From: Gilvimarinus agarilyticus
Lineage (GTDB): Bacteria > Pseudomonadota > Gammaproteobacteria > Pseudomonadales > Cellvibrionaceae
Length of the DNA stretch: 64,000 nt
Direction of reading: 5' to 3'
NCBI RefSeq assembly: GCF_000832015.1
Contig: NZ_JXCJ01000001.1
Location: 1,544,649-1,608,648, forward strand
In this document: in pieces, positions 9,438 to 18,392 of the stretch
How the letters are laid out: each line of letters begins with the position of its first letter
Numbering within the stretch: the stretch's first letter is position 1
The notes under the pieces: generated by a model
Databases searched by the model: none
What the model was told of the DNA's origin: nothing
Seen by the model: the letters and a program-made list of their open reading frames with translations, nothing else
Program-made: the position numbers and the translations under genes

Positions 9438-10133
9438 ATGACAGAGCAGTCTTTAGATACCCAGTTGGCGGAATCGTTATCGGCTCTATCGGATAACGAG
9501 GCGTCCGAGCTAGAACTAGCTCGAATTCTTAAAGCCAGCGAGGGCGACGCGCTCCGCGCTAAGTGGTCCCGCTATCAGGTAGCCCGCTCAGCTATGCGCG
9601 GTGATTTGCCCACTGAACTGGCCCCTTCCGGCTTTGCCGACCGCTTAAGTGCGGCGTTGGCCGACGAACAAACTCCGCAAGTAGATTCCGCTCCGGCTAC
9701 CTCTGGCGCTCAAGGTTCTGGCCTGTCGCGTTGGTGGCTTGGCTTGGGCCGCGTGGCGGTAGCTGCGTCGGTAACCGGAGCCGTGGTGATCGGTGCCCAG
9801 TTATATCAGGCCGATGATTCGGATGCCGGTATGAGCAACATGACCGCTGGCAACGAGCAAAAAACCATCAGCGCCCCCGATAACTCACTGCCTATTGGCT
9901 ATGGTGCCCCGGCGTTGCCGGCGCAACAAGTGAGTGCCGCTGTTGGCGGTTATCAACCTCAACGCTCCCGGCAAGTCGTGTTTGAGCCTCGCCGTGCCGA
10001 TGTTAAAGTATCTAACGAGCAAATTCGTGCTTATTTAAACCAGCTGGTCGAAGAGCACACCGACCACGCTGCGGTTAATAGCGCTCAGGGTATGCTGCCC
10101 TATGCGCGAGTTCCTTTAATCGAAGAAGAGTAG
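9438..10133 (+). CDS. mucA: Anti-sigma factor MucA (RseA family)
   Basis: MucA holds AlgU inactive at the inner membrane and is released by regulated proteolysis. The N-terminal cytoplasmic RseA domain starts with TQLAESLSALSDNEASELELARIL; a single membrane segment lies at about residues 104-122 (GRVAVAASVTGAVVIGAQL); the periplasmic C-terminus contains PIGYGAPALP and a charged end. Length 231 is slightly above Pseudomonas MucA (194). No strong ribosome site precedes the ATG, and a CCCAAT/ATTGGG stem lies just upstream, so translation could be set lower than that of algU. mucB begins 3 bp after the stop. Confidence 0.92.
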   Translation: MTEQSLDTQLAESLSALSDNEASELELARILKASEGDALRAKWSRYQVARSAMRGDLPTELAPSGFADRLSAALADEQTPQVDSAPATSGAQGSGLSRWWLGLGRVAVAASVTGAVVIGAQLYQADDSDAGMSNMTAGNEQKTISAPDNSLPIGYGAPALPAQQVSAAVGGYQPQRSRQVVFEPRRADVKVSNEQIRAYLNQLVEEHTDHAAVNSAQGMLPYARVPLIEEE

Positions 10134-10136
10134 TGT

Positions 10137-11231
10137 ATGTCGCACCGTCGGTTCGCCGGCTTCGTGCTGTTACTGTTAAGCCCGCTAGGGCTTGCCCAAG
10201 TTCAGAACGAGAGCACCTCCCCAGAGCCGCCACCGGCGGTAACTTCTAACGATACCGAGGCGGCCCTCTCTAGTGAGTCGCCTGATCAAGACAGTGGGCC
10301 TGTGCCCGAAGCTGGGCTCGACGCGAGCGCGCATCAACTGCCCTCGGTTCGCGAGCTGCTTGAGCGTATGTCCGAGCGGCAACAAAGCCTGAATTATAAG
10401 GGCACCTTCACCTACCAAAACAATGCCGGTACCGAGAGCTTTCAGCTGCAACATTGGGTGGACGAAGGAACCGAGCATCAACGCCTGTACTATTTAAACG
10501 GCCCCGAGCGCGAGGCCGTAATGCGCCATACCACTCAGTGTCAGACGCTGGCTGAGCGGCTTATTGCCGGTAAGCTCGGTGGCCTGGCGGATAATTTTAC
10601 CAGTCTGGATCGCTTGTACAGTTTTTCTGTCCGAGGTGTTGAGCGTGTCGCGGGTCGCTTGGCGACGGTCTTGCAAGTGGTGCCACGGGATGCCTTCCGT
10701 TTTGGTTATTTGTTTAGTGTCGATCGTGAAACCGGACTGCTGTTAAAGACCTTGTTGGTGGATGAAAATCAGCGCGTGGTCGAGCAGTTTCAGTTTATCG
10801 ATTTGCAGACCGGCCTTGCGGTTGAAGATTTTGCTAGCGACCGGGAAGCCAGCATCACCCACAATGTGGATGCCGATCAGGTTTCCGGGTGCGAGCAGCC
10901 CGTCGCTGCGGCGCCGTCTGAATGGGCGCTGCATTGGTTGCCTGCGGGTTTTGCGTTTTCGGGCCAGCGAGTTGTACACACAGATATGCATATGCTGATG
11001 TATACCGATGGCTTGTCGACCTTTTCGATATTTCTTGATCCGGTAGAAGGTAAGCTGGTGATTGAGGGGCGTGCTCAGCGTGGCGCCACTAATTTTTATA
11101 TGCAGGGGCTGACCCGTGAGGGGCAGACTTACCAAGTAACGGTGGTAGGAGAAATCCCGCTGGCGGTAGCCGAAAAAATGGCGCAGTCTATAGGTTCTGT
11201 TGAATCTAAATCGGCGCTTCCCGGAGGCTAG
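10137..11231 (+). CDS. mucB: Sigma-E regulatory periplasmic protein MucB (RseB)
   Basis: MucB/RseB binds the periplasmic part of MucA and protects it from the site-1 protease until lipid or lipopolysaccharide signals displace it. The 364-residue product has a signal peptide (about residues 1-20, ending GLAQ), a Ser/Pro/Glu-rich linker to about residue 70, and the two-lobed MucB/RseB domain starting at ELLERMSERQQSLNYKGTFTY. The C-terminal lobe from about residue 255 contains WLPAGFAFSGQ. The linker is longer than usual. It sits between mucA and mucC with gaps of 3 and 2 bp, so the three are co-transcribed. Confidence 0.92.
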   Translation: MSHRRFAGFVLLLLSPLGLAQVQNESTSPEPPPAVTSNDTEAALSSESPDQDSGPVPEAGLDASAHQLPSVRELLERMSERQQSLNYKGTFTYQNNAGTESFQLQHWVDEGTEHQRLYYLNGPEREAVMRHTTQCQTLAERLIAGKLGGLADNFTSLDRLYSFSVRGVERVAGRLATVLQVVPRDAFRFGYLFSVDRETGLLLKTLLVDENQRVVEQFQFIDLQTGLAVEDFASDREASITHNVDADQVSGCEQPVAAAPSEWALHWLPAGFAFSGQRVVHTDMHMLMYTDGLSTFSIFLDPVEGKLVIEGRAQRGATNFYMQGLTREGQTYQVTVVGEIPLAVAEKMAQSIGSVESKSALPGG

Positions 11232-11233
11232 TT

Positions 11234-11689
11234 ATGTTAATTGAGCCTGGCACTATTGTAGCCGTCGAGCCGGATGGCTTGTGGGTTGAGACAATTCAAC
11301 GCTCCACCTGCGGCAGCTGTGCGGCGCAAAAAGGTTGCGGGCAAAGCTTATTGGCAAAGCTGGCGGGGCACTCAAGTTATCTTTGGGTTTCTCTGGCTGG
11401 TCGCGACGCCGATGAGTATCGTATCGGCGATGAGATTCAACTGGGTGTGCCGGAAGCCGTGGTCGCCAACGGCTCGCTTATTGTGTACTTTACGCCGCTG
11501 CTGAGCATGCTCGCGGCCACCATCGTTGCGCATTATGCTCACGCAGGTGAAGGTGTTACTGCGCTGGCGGCCATCGCCGGTTTAATCGCGGGTGGTGGCT
11601 TAGTGCGCTGGCATGCCTTTAAGCATCGTCACGATAGCCGCTTGCAGCCAGTGTTGGTGGATGATCGCCAAGTGGTACAGCTGGTGTAG
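11234..11689 (+). CDS. mucC: SoxR-reducing/RseC family protein MucC
   Basis: A 151-residue inner membrane protein of the RseC/MucC family. The N-terminal domain has the family cysteine cluster (C26, C29 and C35 in STCGSCAAQKGCGQ) and two membrane segments follow at about residues 80-125. RseC homologues occur with sigma-E operons and with Rnf-type electron transfer; the precise function remains unsettled. It is the last gene of the algU-mucABC group and is convergent with the glycosyltransferase gene downstream. Confidence 0.9.
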   Translation: MLIEPGTIVAVEPDGLWVETIQRSTCGSCAAQKGCGQSLLAKLAGHSSYLWVSLAGRDADEYRIGDEIQLGVPEAVVANGSLIVYFTPLLSMLAATIVAHYAHAGEGVTALAAIAGLIAGGGLVRWHAFKHRHDSRLQPVLVDDRQVVQLV

Positions 11690-11735
11690 GCTTTACCTGC
11701 CTAGCGCTCCCTGCCAGACAATTCTTCCTGCTACT

Positions 11736-12812
11736 CTAACAGACTTGCTCTGCCCGCAGAGTTGAGCGGCCAATATTCGGCGGTGTAACCCCGGGCACTT
11801 GCTGCCATAGTGTTCGGCTGAGGGTTTCAAGGTCTTTGGCGCCATCTTTGCAAATCCACTGTACGATCGCATCCGATACATCCGGATAATGGATGGCTTC
11901 TGGCATTGGCAATTTCAGCCACTGTTCAATGACGCCCCGCTCGAGCGGTGAGGCGATGGTCGCATAATCGAGCTGCTCTAGCGCCACCGCGTTGGATTGC
12001 TGCTCCATTTGCCGTACTACGGGTTCGGCCAGAATTTTTTTACCTAAACCTAAGGCCTCACTTGGCAGCTCAAAACCGGCGCTGCAAATCACTCCTTCAC
12101 AACTATGCAGGTGATCCTGAAAGCCGCTGCGTGAAAACGGCCGCAAGTGCAGATGGCCGCGATCAACTGGCTGCTCCAGCTTGTGGTAGATGTAAAAATC
12201 CACGCCCGAAATCGGCTCTAGTAAAGCCACAATATCATCGAGCTCGGCAAACGGTAGGTACACCAGAATACGCCCCGGAGTTACGCTAACCGGGTGGCTC
12301 GAGGGCTCGACAATAGGTGGCAGCAACGGCTGATCAAAGTGATGCCAGTGAACACCTATCGGTGTAGTGCAGGGGGCAAAGCTGCGCATAAACAAATCGG
12401 TAAACACGTTGTTGGCGCGCTTGGGGATAGGATGCAAAAAAGAGCTTTGGTGCGATACCCCGAGGCTGCGTACGCCGGCACGCTTGGCCGCCCAGGCGCT
12501 CACTGGCTCAAAGTCGCTAATCACTAAATCGTATTGCTGACAATTAAGTGCCCGAGTGTCCCGGTATAGCTGTAACAAGTCGCTCTTGAGCAGGGTCTTG
12601 GACATGTTGACCTTGCCCTTAAATGTTTGCAGCGTCATACCTTTAAACAGCTGGTAGTCGCCAAAGGCTTCCATATCAAAAAAATCCCCTCGGGCTCTAC
12701 CAGAGAATACCCAATCGACCTCGATCTGGTGTCGCGCAAAGGCGCGGGCCATAGAGCGAGCGCGGGTTAAATGCCCGTTGCCAGTTCCTTGCACGCCATA
12801 CAGAATTTTCAC
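11736..12812 (-). CDS. Glycosyltransferase of the MJ1255/VC2487 family
   Basis: A 358-residue protein starting MKILYGVQGTGNGHLTRARS, the typical nucleotide-sugar transferase GNGH start of this GT-B-like family. A second domain includes PGRILVYLPF and the donor-site region CEGVICSAGFELPSEALGLGKKILAEP, similar in layout to MurG-type enzymes. It overlaps the PAP2 phosphatase start side by 4 bp, indicating translational coupling, and sits near dgkA, so an envelope glycan or glycolipid substrate is likely. The actual sugar and acceptor are unknown. Confidence 0.82.
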   Translation of the reverse strand: MKILYGVQGTGNGHLTRARSMARAFARHQIEVDWVFSGRARGDFFDMEAFGDYQLFKGMTLQTFKGKVNMSKTLLKSDLLQLYRDTRALNCQQYDLVISDFEPVSAWAAKRAGVRSLGVSHQSSFLHPIPKRANNVFTDLFMRSFAPCTTPIGVHWHHFDQPLLPPIVEPSSHPVSVTPGRILVYLPFAELDDIVALLEPISGVDFYIYHKLEQPVDRGHLHLRPFSRSGFQDHLHSCEGVICSAGFELPSEALGLGKKILAEPVVRQMEQQSNAVALEQLDYATIASPLERGVIEQWLKLPMPEAIHYPDVSDAIVQWICKDGAKDLETLSRTLWQQVPGVTPPNIGRSTLRAEQVC

Positions 12813-13345
12813 CCAAGTACTCCCGCATACAGCAAGCTGCCCAGTATGGCGCAGCCAGTGCCTAGCAGCGCGCCGGCTAATATGTCGGTGGGAAAATGCA
12901 CGCCCAACAGCACTCGGGAGACGCCTATCAGCGTCGCCATAACATACGCCGGCACGGCGAATAGCGGGTAAAAGGTCAGTACCAAAAAGGCAAAAACAAA
13001 TGCCGCGGCGGTGTGACCTGAGGGAAAACTAAACTGATCGGACGGTGTAAACCAGCCCTCGTAAATATCGATAGCGGCGGCCGGTCGGTCGCGCTTGATT
13101 ACGTTCTTTAGTAGTAAATACAGGCTTACGTCCAGCAGGTAGCAGGTCAGCCCCATATACAGAAAGGTTTGGCTGTTAGGCACATCAAAGGCGACCAAGC
13201 TCAATGCTATCAGGGTATACAGCGGGCCGTCGCCGCAACGCGAAATCCAGCGCACGGTGCGTCGGTAGGGGAACTGCTTGGTAACGTGTAGCCAGACAAA
13301 TGCGAGGGTATCTATCTGGTGGACTCTTTGCAAAAAAGCATTCAT
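12809..13345 (-). CDS. PAP2-family membrane phosphatase
   Basis: This 178-residue integral membrane protein carries the three phosphatidic-acid-phosphatase type 2 signatures: KNVIKRDRP, FPSGHTAAA and the SRVLLGVHFPTD segment with the catalytic His. Family members dephosphorylate undecaprenyl diphosphate, phosphatidate or similar lipids at the periplasmic face. It is upstream of and overlaps the glycosyltransferase gene by 4 bp, and is divergent from dgkA, which acts on a related lipid. An undecaprenyl-phosphate recycling role is possible but not proven by sequence. Confidence 0.85.
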   Translation of the reverse strand: MNAFLQRVHQIDTLAFVWLHVTKQFPYRRTVRWISRCGDGPLYTLIALSLVAFDVPNSQTFLYMGLTCYLLDVSLYLLLKNVIKRDRPAAAIDIYEGWFTPSDQFSFPSGHTAAAFVFAFLVLTFYPLFAVPAYVMATLIGVSRVLLGVHFPTDILAGALLGTGCAILGSLLYAGVLG

Positions 13346-13437
13346 AGTTTCACCCGTTTTCGCCGATCCGTTTGGGTTGGCTAAGAGATACCACCGGACT
13401 GTGACGTTCGTGTGACACAGTGAAGGAGTTTTATTGC

Positions 13438-13809
13438 ATGAATAAGCCCGGCAAGCGCGGTTTCACACGCTTGAAGCACGCCACCGTATACTCTCTGCAA
13501 GGCTTAGCGGCCGCTTGGCGGTATGAAGCGGCCTTTCGGTTAGAGGTTGTATTAACGTTGCTCGGGTTACCGCTCGCGTGGTGGCTGGCCCAGACCCATA
13601 TTGAATTGATCTTACTGGTGTCTAGCTTGTTTTGGGTGCTGGTGGCCGAATTGGTTAATTCCGCGGTCGAGGCCGTGGTCGATCGGACTGGCTCTGAGCT
13701 GCACGAGTTGTCAGGCCGGGCTAAAGATATTGCATCGGCGGTCGTGATGGTCAGTTTGGGGGTGTGTATATTCGTCTGGGCGGTTATTGCCTGGCACCGT
13801 TTTATGTAG
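13438..13809 (+). CDS. dgkA: Diacylglycerol kinase
   Basis: DgkA phosphorylates diacylglycerol released during periplasmic glucan or LPS modification, returning it to phosphatidate. The ATG at 13438 is chosen because AAGGAG lies 10 nt upstream and the length becomes 123 residues (E. coli 122). The family signature ELVNSAVEAVVDR is present around residue 70 and there are three membrane segments. It is divergent from the PAP2 gene. Confidence 0.94.
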   Translation: MNKPGKRGFTRLKHATVYSLQGLAAAWRYEAAFRLEVVLTLLGLPLAWWLAQTHIELILLVSSLFWVLVAELVNSAVEAVVDRTGSELHELSGRAKDIASAVVMVSLGVCIFVWAVIAWHRFM

Positions 13810-13886
13810 TGCGTTTACATTCGGCCTCAGTCGGTTGATGCGGTTATTTTCTGCATCTGGACTATCATAACGGTAACAAAATACAA

Positions 13887-15110
13887 ATGGATTGGTATAT
13901 GAAGGATATAGCTGGGGTGACGAGACTCTTGGGTATGGCTCACGCGGTTACTCGTGTTGCTATGGCTCTTCTGATGGGCGGCGCCATTGCGTTAGCGGTG
14001 GGCTGCTCGGAGAAAGCAGAGCAAACCACCGGTGCCCCCCCGCCTGCGGTAGTGGTTTATGAAGTCGCAACCAAGCCCGTCGGTACTTACCGTGAGTTTG
14101 TCGGTCGCACTGAAGCTTTTAGAGATGTGAATTTAATGGCTCGCGTCGAGGGAGAGTTGATGGCGAGACACTTTGTTGAGGGGGCAATGGTGACTGAGGG
14201 GCAGGTGCTCTACGTCATTGACGATGCCCCTTTTGTGGCGGCTGTGCAGGGTGCCGAGGCCGAGTTAGAGCGGGCGCGGAGCGAGGTTGAGCGCACAGCC
14301 AGCGAGTTAGAGCGAGGGACACAATTAGCTCCTGAAGGCTTTTTAAGCGCTCAAGATTTAGACAAGCTAAGAGCGGCCGCGAGCCAGGCGCAGTCGGCAG
14401 TTAAAGCGGCCGAATCGCAACTAGAGACCGCACGTATTAACTTAGGTTATACCAAGATAACCGCGCCCTTTACTGGGTTGATCGGTAAAACTCAATACAA
14501 TGTTGGCACTGTAGTCGGGCCTGGCAGTGGCACATTAGCTCAGTTGTCCGCAGCCGATCCGATTTACGTCAACTTCCAGCTTGAAGAAAGCGCCTATATG
14601 TCTTACCTGCAAAAGCGTCAAAATGAAGGTGCTGGGGTTTCCAATCCGCCTTTGGATATATCTATGCGGCTTCCCAATAATGAGGCGTTTGGTCAAGAGG
14701 GCAGTTTGACTTTTGCTGATACTCAAATTGATGCCACCATGGGGGCAGTCAATTTACGAGCAGAGTTCCCCAACCCCAGCGGCGTGGTGGTGCCAGGAAT
14801 GTTCGTGACCTTAATGATAGAGGGGCGTGAGAAACAAAACAAAGCCGTAATCCCTCAGTCTGCGGTGCAGTCGACGCAAGAGGGTTACACGGTTTTGAGC
14901 GTTGATAAAGACAATACTGTGTCACAAAAACTGGTAAAAATGGGGCGCCGCATTGGGCCAATGTGGGCCGTGGACGAGGGGCTCGGCGACGGCGACCGAA
15001 TTATTATTGATGGTTTGCAGAAGGTGCGGGTAGGGGTAGAAGTTGCACCGGTTACGGGTATGGTGGACCCAGTAACCGGCGCTGTAGCACCCATTGAAAA
15101 CGGTCAGTAA
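13887..15110 (+). CDS. RND efflux periplasmic adaptor (membrane fusion protein), first pair
   Basis: A 407-residue AcrA/MexA-type adaptor. The N-terminus has a hydrophobic segment ending in a lipobox (ALAVGC, Cys near residue 38), so it is probably a lipoprotein. The barrel-sandwich hybrid domain is marked by VNLMARVEGELMARHFVEGAMVTEGQVLY, a coiled-coil hairpin covers about residues 120-190, and the second hybrid half contains ITAPFTGLIGKTQYNVG. Several in-frame starts exist (13887, 13899, 13935) and the exact one is unclear. It is 11 bp upstream of its permease. No outer membrane channel gene is nearby, so a TolC-type partner elsewhere is implied. Confidence 0.88.
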   Translation: MDWYMKDIAGVTRLLGMAHAVTRVAMALLMGGAIALAVGCSEKAEQTTGAPPPAVVVYEVATKPVGTYREFVGRTEAFRDVNLMARVEGELMARHFVEGAMVTEGQVLYVIDDAPFVAAVQGAEAELERARSEVERTASELERGTQLAPEGFLSAQDLDKLRAAASQAQSAVKAAESQLETARINLGYTKITAPFTGLIGKTQYNVGTVVGPGSGTLAQLSAADPIYVNFQLEESAYMSYLQKRQNEGAGVSNPPLDISMRLPNNEAFGQEGSLTFADTQIDATMGAVNLRAEFPNPSGVVVPGMFVTLMIEGREKQNKAVIPQSAVQSTQEGYTVLSVDKDNTVSQKLVKMGRRIGPMWAVDEGLGDGDRIIIDGLQKVRVGVEVAPVTGMVDPVTGAVAPIENGQ

Positions 15111-15121
15111 AGGATTCGGCC

Positions 15122-18100
15122 ATGATCAGTAAAACGTTTATCTACCGTCCCAAGTTTGCCTTTGTTATTTCGATTGTTATCACCCTGGTGGGGTTGCTGG
15201 CGATCGCTAACCTCCCTGTCAACATGTACCCCGATATTAAACCGCCTAAAGTTCAGGTGAATGCGGTGTACCCCGGGGCCAGCGCTCAAGTGGTGGAGGA
15301 TTCAGTTTTACGGCCATTAGAGGAGCAGATTAATGGCGTAGAAGACATGATTTATATCGAGTCTTCAGCGTCTAACAATGGCTCTGCCAATATTACCATC
15401 ACCTTTGCTACGGGCACCGATATCGATATGGCCCAGGTGAACGTGCAAAACCGGGTGTCACTCGCTGAGCCCTTTTTGCCTGAAGAGGTAAAGCGCCAGG
15501 GCATTAACGTGCGCAAGCAGGCCAGTGACATGTTGATGGGCATTAACCTGTTGGCAAAGGAAGGCCATGAGCACATCGACACGTTGTACCTGAGTAATTA
15601 TGCGACCAACTTTATTCGCGAGCCCTTATCGAGGGTTCCGGGGGTGTCCGATGTCAATGTGATGGGTGATAAAGCCTATGCCATGCGGATTTGGTTAAAC
15701 CCAGACAGGATGAGTGCGTTAAATATTACGGTCAGCGACATCGCCGCTGCATTGCAAGAGCAAAATGTTATTGTTGCAGCGGGGAAGTTTGGTCAAGCGC
15801 CAGTACCAAAATCTCAGCCCTTTGAATACAGCATTCAAGCCCAGGGGCGCCTGATAGAAACCGAAGAGTTTGGCAATATTATCCTGCGTGCCGACGCCTC
15901 AGGTTCTATGGTGCGTATGCGTGATGTAGCAAGATTAGAGTTGGGGTCGAAAAGCTATGGGATTAACGCCAAGCTTAATAATCAAGAGACCGCATTCGTC
16001 GTTATTTATCAGCTTCCCGACGCGAATGCGACTGAAGTCGCCGCGGCGGTTAATGCAAAAATGGACGAGTTGGCGAGCACCATGCCCGACTCGTTAAGGT
16101 TTAGCGTGCTGTATGATTCTACCCGGTTTATTGAGCGATCTATTCACGAAGTTTTTATCACTCTGCTGCAAGCGGTTGTTTTGGTTGTTTTGGTGGTCTT
16201 TGCATTTTTGCAAAACTGGCGGGCCACAATTGTACCGACGGTTGCTATCCCCGTATCACTGATCGGTACCTTTGCCTGTATGTTGGCGCTGGGTTTTTCG
16301 ATTAACACCATTACCTTGTTTGGGTTGGTGCTCGCCATTGGGGTGGTGGTGGATGATGCGATCATCGTCATTGAAAACACCGAGCGGATCTTAAAAGAAG
16401 GAAGTTTGACGGTCCAGCAGGCCGCGCTCAAAAGCATGAAGCAAGTGACGGGCCCCGTTATTGCGACTACCTTGGTGCTGTTGGCGGTGTTTGTGCCGGT
16501 GGGTTTTATGCCGGGCATGACGGGTGTGTTGTACAAACAATTCTCGGTGACTATTTCTTGCGCCGTTATCATTTCGTCAATCAACGCGCTCACCTTAAGT
16601 CCGGCGTTGTGCGTTGTTTTACTGCGTAAGGACTCTAAACCCATCAGCTGGATGGGACCTTTTGAGCGAGGTCTAAACTGGGTGATCACGCTCTACCAGA
16701 AAACGGTTGGCGGTATTTTAAAGCGCGCCGGTCGTGCTGGTTTGGCAATGGTAATGATCGTTGGTGCCTTGGTGTGGTTGTTCACCAGTGTCCCTTCAGG
16801 GTTTGTTCCCTCGGAGGATCAAGGTTATTTGTTTGTCGATGTGCAGCTGCCCGATGCCGCTTCCAGTGCTCGCTCTGAGGCGGTAATGGCAAAGGTTACC
16901 GATATTGTGCGCGATGACCCCGGGGTGATTGATATCATTACTGTGGCCGGATTCAGTATTCAAAGTGGGGTAGGCTCTAATACGGGCTTCGCTATTGCGG
17001 TTCTCGATGACTGGGACAATCGCACCACACCCGAGTTGAGTGTGGGCGCTATTCAACAGCGTTTACAGGGGCAGTTATGGCAGCTGTCTGAGGCGCAGGC
17101 AATGATCTTCAACCTGCCGGCCATACCTGGCCTCGGGGTGTCCAGCGGCTTTGAGTTTCGTTTGCAAGACATGGAGGGGCGCTCTCCGGCTGAGTTGGCT
17201 CAGGCCATGAGTGCACTCGTGTATAAGGCCAACAGTGCCGACGAGTTAACGCAAGTGTATTCGACTTATCGCGCTAACGTACCTCAGTACTTTGTCGAGG
17301 TGGACCGGCTTAAAGCAAAAGCTCAGGGGGTGGCAATCAGCGATGTCTTTTTGACATTGCAAGCCAACCTAGGCTCCTTGTACATTAACGACTTTAATCA
17401 ATTCTCTCGTACTTATCGGGTTATGATTCAGGCCGATAGCGAGTTTCGCTTAAGCCCGGATGATTTGCGGCACTATTATGTGCGCAATGCCAAGCAGCAG
17501 ATGGTGCCACTGATGACCTTGGTGTCGGTGGAGCCCATATTGGGGCCAACCACTATCAATCATTTTAATTTGTATCGCTCCGCTAAAATTAACGGCTCGG
17601 CGGCAGAGGGTTTAAGTTCCGGCCAGGCTATTGCTGCCATGACAGAGCAGGCGCAAAGCTTGCCCGACGGCTTTATCTACGAGTGGTCGGGCCAGTCTCG
17701 TCAGGAAATTGAGGCGGGCAATTTGGCCCCGGTTCTAATGTCTTTGGCCATGCTGTTTGTCTATTTATTCTTAGTGGCCTTGTACGAAAGCTGGACGATA
17801 CCCATTGCCGTTTTACTGTCTGTTCCAATTGCCCTGTTTGGCGCGCTAGCAACATTAAAAATAGCGGGCCTGGATAACAATATTTATGCTCAAATTGGTC
17901 TGGTGTTGCTGATTGCGATGTCGGCAAAAACGGCAATCTTGATTGTAGAGTTTGCCATGGAGCAAAGGCGCGAGGGTAAAAGTATTTTTGAGGCTTCGCT
18001 GACGGCCGCGCACCTGCGCTTTCGCGCGGTATTGATGACGGCGCTGTCATTTGTGCTGGGGGTGATGCCTTTGATGTTTTCGTCCGGTGCTGGTGCTGCA

Positions 18101-18256
18101 TCGAGAATTTCTTTGGGGGCTACGACGTTTGGCGGTATGCTGGCGGCCTCATTACTCGGGCCCTTGTTGGTTCCGCTGTTTTATTTGGCTGTTCAGCACC
18201 TGAGAGAGCGCTTTGGAGGGCCATCTAAGTCGGGTCAGCCCGAGGTCCAGGTGTAG
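15122..18256 (+). CDS. RND multidrug efflux permease, first pair (AcrB/MexB type)
   Basis: A 1044-residue inner membrane proton antiporter of the HAE1 family, with a first membrane helix at residues 10-30, two large periplasmic loops and eleven further helices. The proton-relay pair of Asp in TM4 is visible in GVVVDDAIIVIENTERI, and the TM10 segment contains MSAKTAILIVEFA with the conserved Lys. The PxxxPPKVQVNAVYPGAS start of the porter domain is typical. It forms an operon with the adaptor immediately upstream. Substrate range cannot be predicted. Confidence 0.93.
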   Translation: MISKTFIYRPKFAFVISIVITLVGLLAIANLPVNMYPDIKPPKVQVNAVYPGASAQVVEDSVLRPLEEQINGVEDMIYIESSASNNGSANITITFATGTDIDMAQVNVQNRVSLAEPFLPEEVKRQGINVRKQASDMLMGINLLAKEGHEHIDTLYLSNYATNFIREPLSRVPGVSDVNVMGDKAYAMRIWLNPDRMSALNITVSDIAAALQEQNVIVAAGKFGQAPVPKSQPFEYSIQAQGRLIETEEFGNIILRADASGSMVRMRDVARLELGSKSYGINAKLNNQETAFVVIYQLPDANATEVAAAVNAKMDELASTMPDSLRFSVLYDSTRFIERSIHEVFITLLQAVVLVVLVVFAFLQNWRATIVPTVAIPVSLIGTFACMLALGFSINTITLFGLVLAIGVVVDDAIIVIENTERILKEGSLTVQQAALKSMKQVTGPVIATTLVLLAVFVPVGFMPGMTGVLYKQFSVTISCAVIISSINALTLSPALCVVLLRKDSKPISWMGPFERGLNWVITLYQKTVGGILKRAGRAGLAMVMIVGALVWLFTSVPSGFVPSEDQGYLFVDVQLPDAASSARSEAVMAKVTDIVRDDPGVIDIITVAGFSIQSGVGSNTGFAIAVLDDWDNRTTPELSVGAIQQRLQGQLWQLSEAQAMIFNLPAIPGLGVSSGFEFRLQDMEGRSPAELAQAMSALVYKANSADELTQVYSTYRANVPQYFVEVDRLKAKAQGVAISDVFLTLQANLGSLYINDFNQFSRTYRVMIQADSEFRLSPDDLRHYYVRNAKQQMVPLMTLVSVEPILGPTTINHFNLYRSAKINGSAAEGLSSGQAIAAMTEQAQSLPDGFIYEWSGQSRQEIEAGNLAPVLMSLAMLFVYLFLVALYESWTIPIAVLLSVPIALFGALATLKIAGLDNNIYAQIGLVLLIAMSAKTAILIVEFAMEQRREGKSIFEASLTAAHLRFRAVLMTALSFVLGVMPLMFSSGAGAASRISLGATTFGGMLAASLLGPLLVPLFYLAVQHLRERFGGPSKSGQPEVQV

Positions 18257-18262
18257 AGCTTA

Positions 18263-18290
18263 GGGCGGGCTCTGTTGGCGCCCGTTTCTT
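18263..18290 (+). terminator. Weak terminator between the two RND pairs
   Basis: GGGCG and CGCCC flank a 11-nt loop and are followed by GTTTCTT. The stem is short and the T-run interrupted, so termination may be partial. The gap between the two RND operons is 136 bp. Confidence 0.35.
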
Positions 18291-18392
18291 AACCTTCCCT
18301 TGCCGCGCCGGGAACATTTACAGTTCCTTACGTGCATTGCATGTAACTTCTCATTCCCGCCCGTAAAATAGTTGTATTACTAATAATGCCCC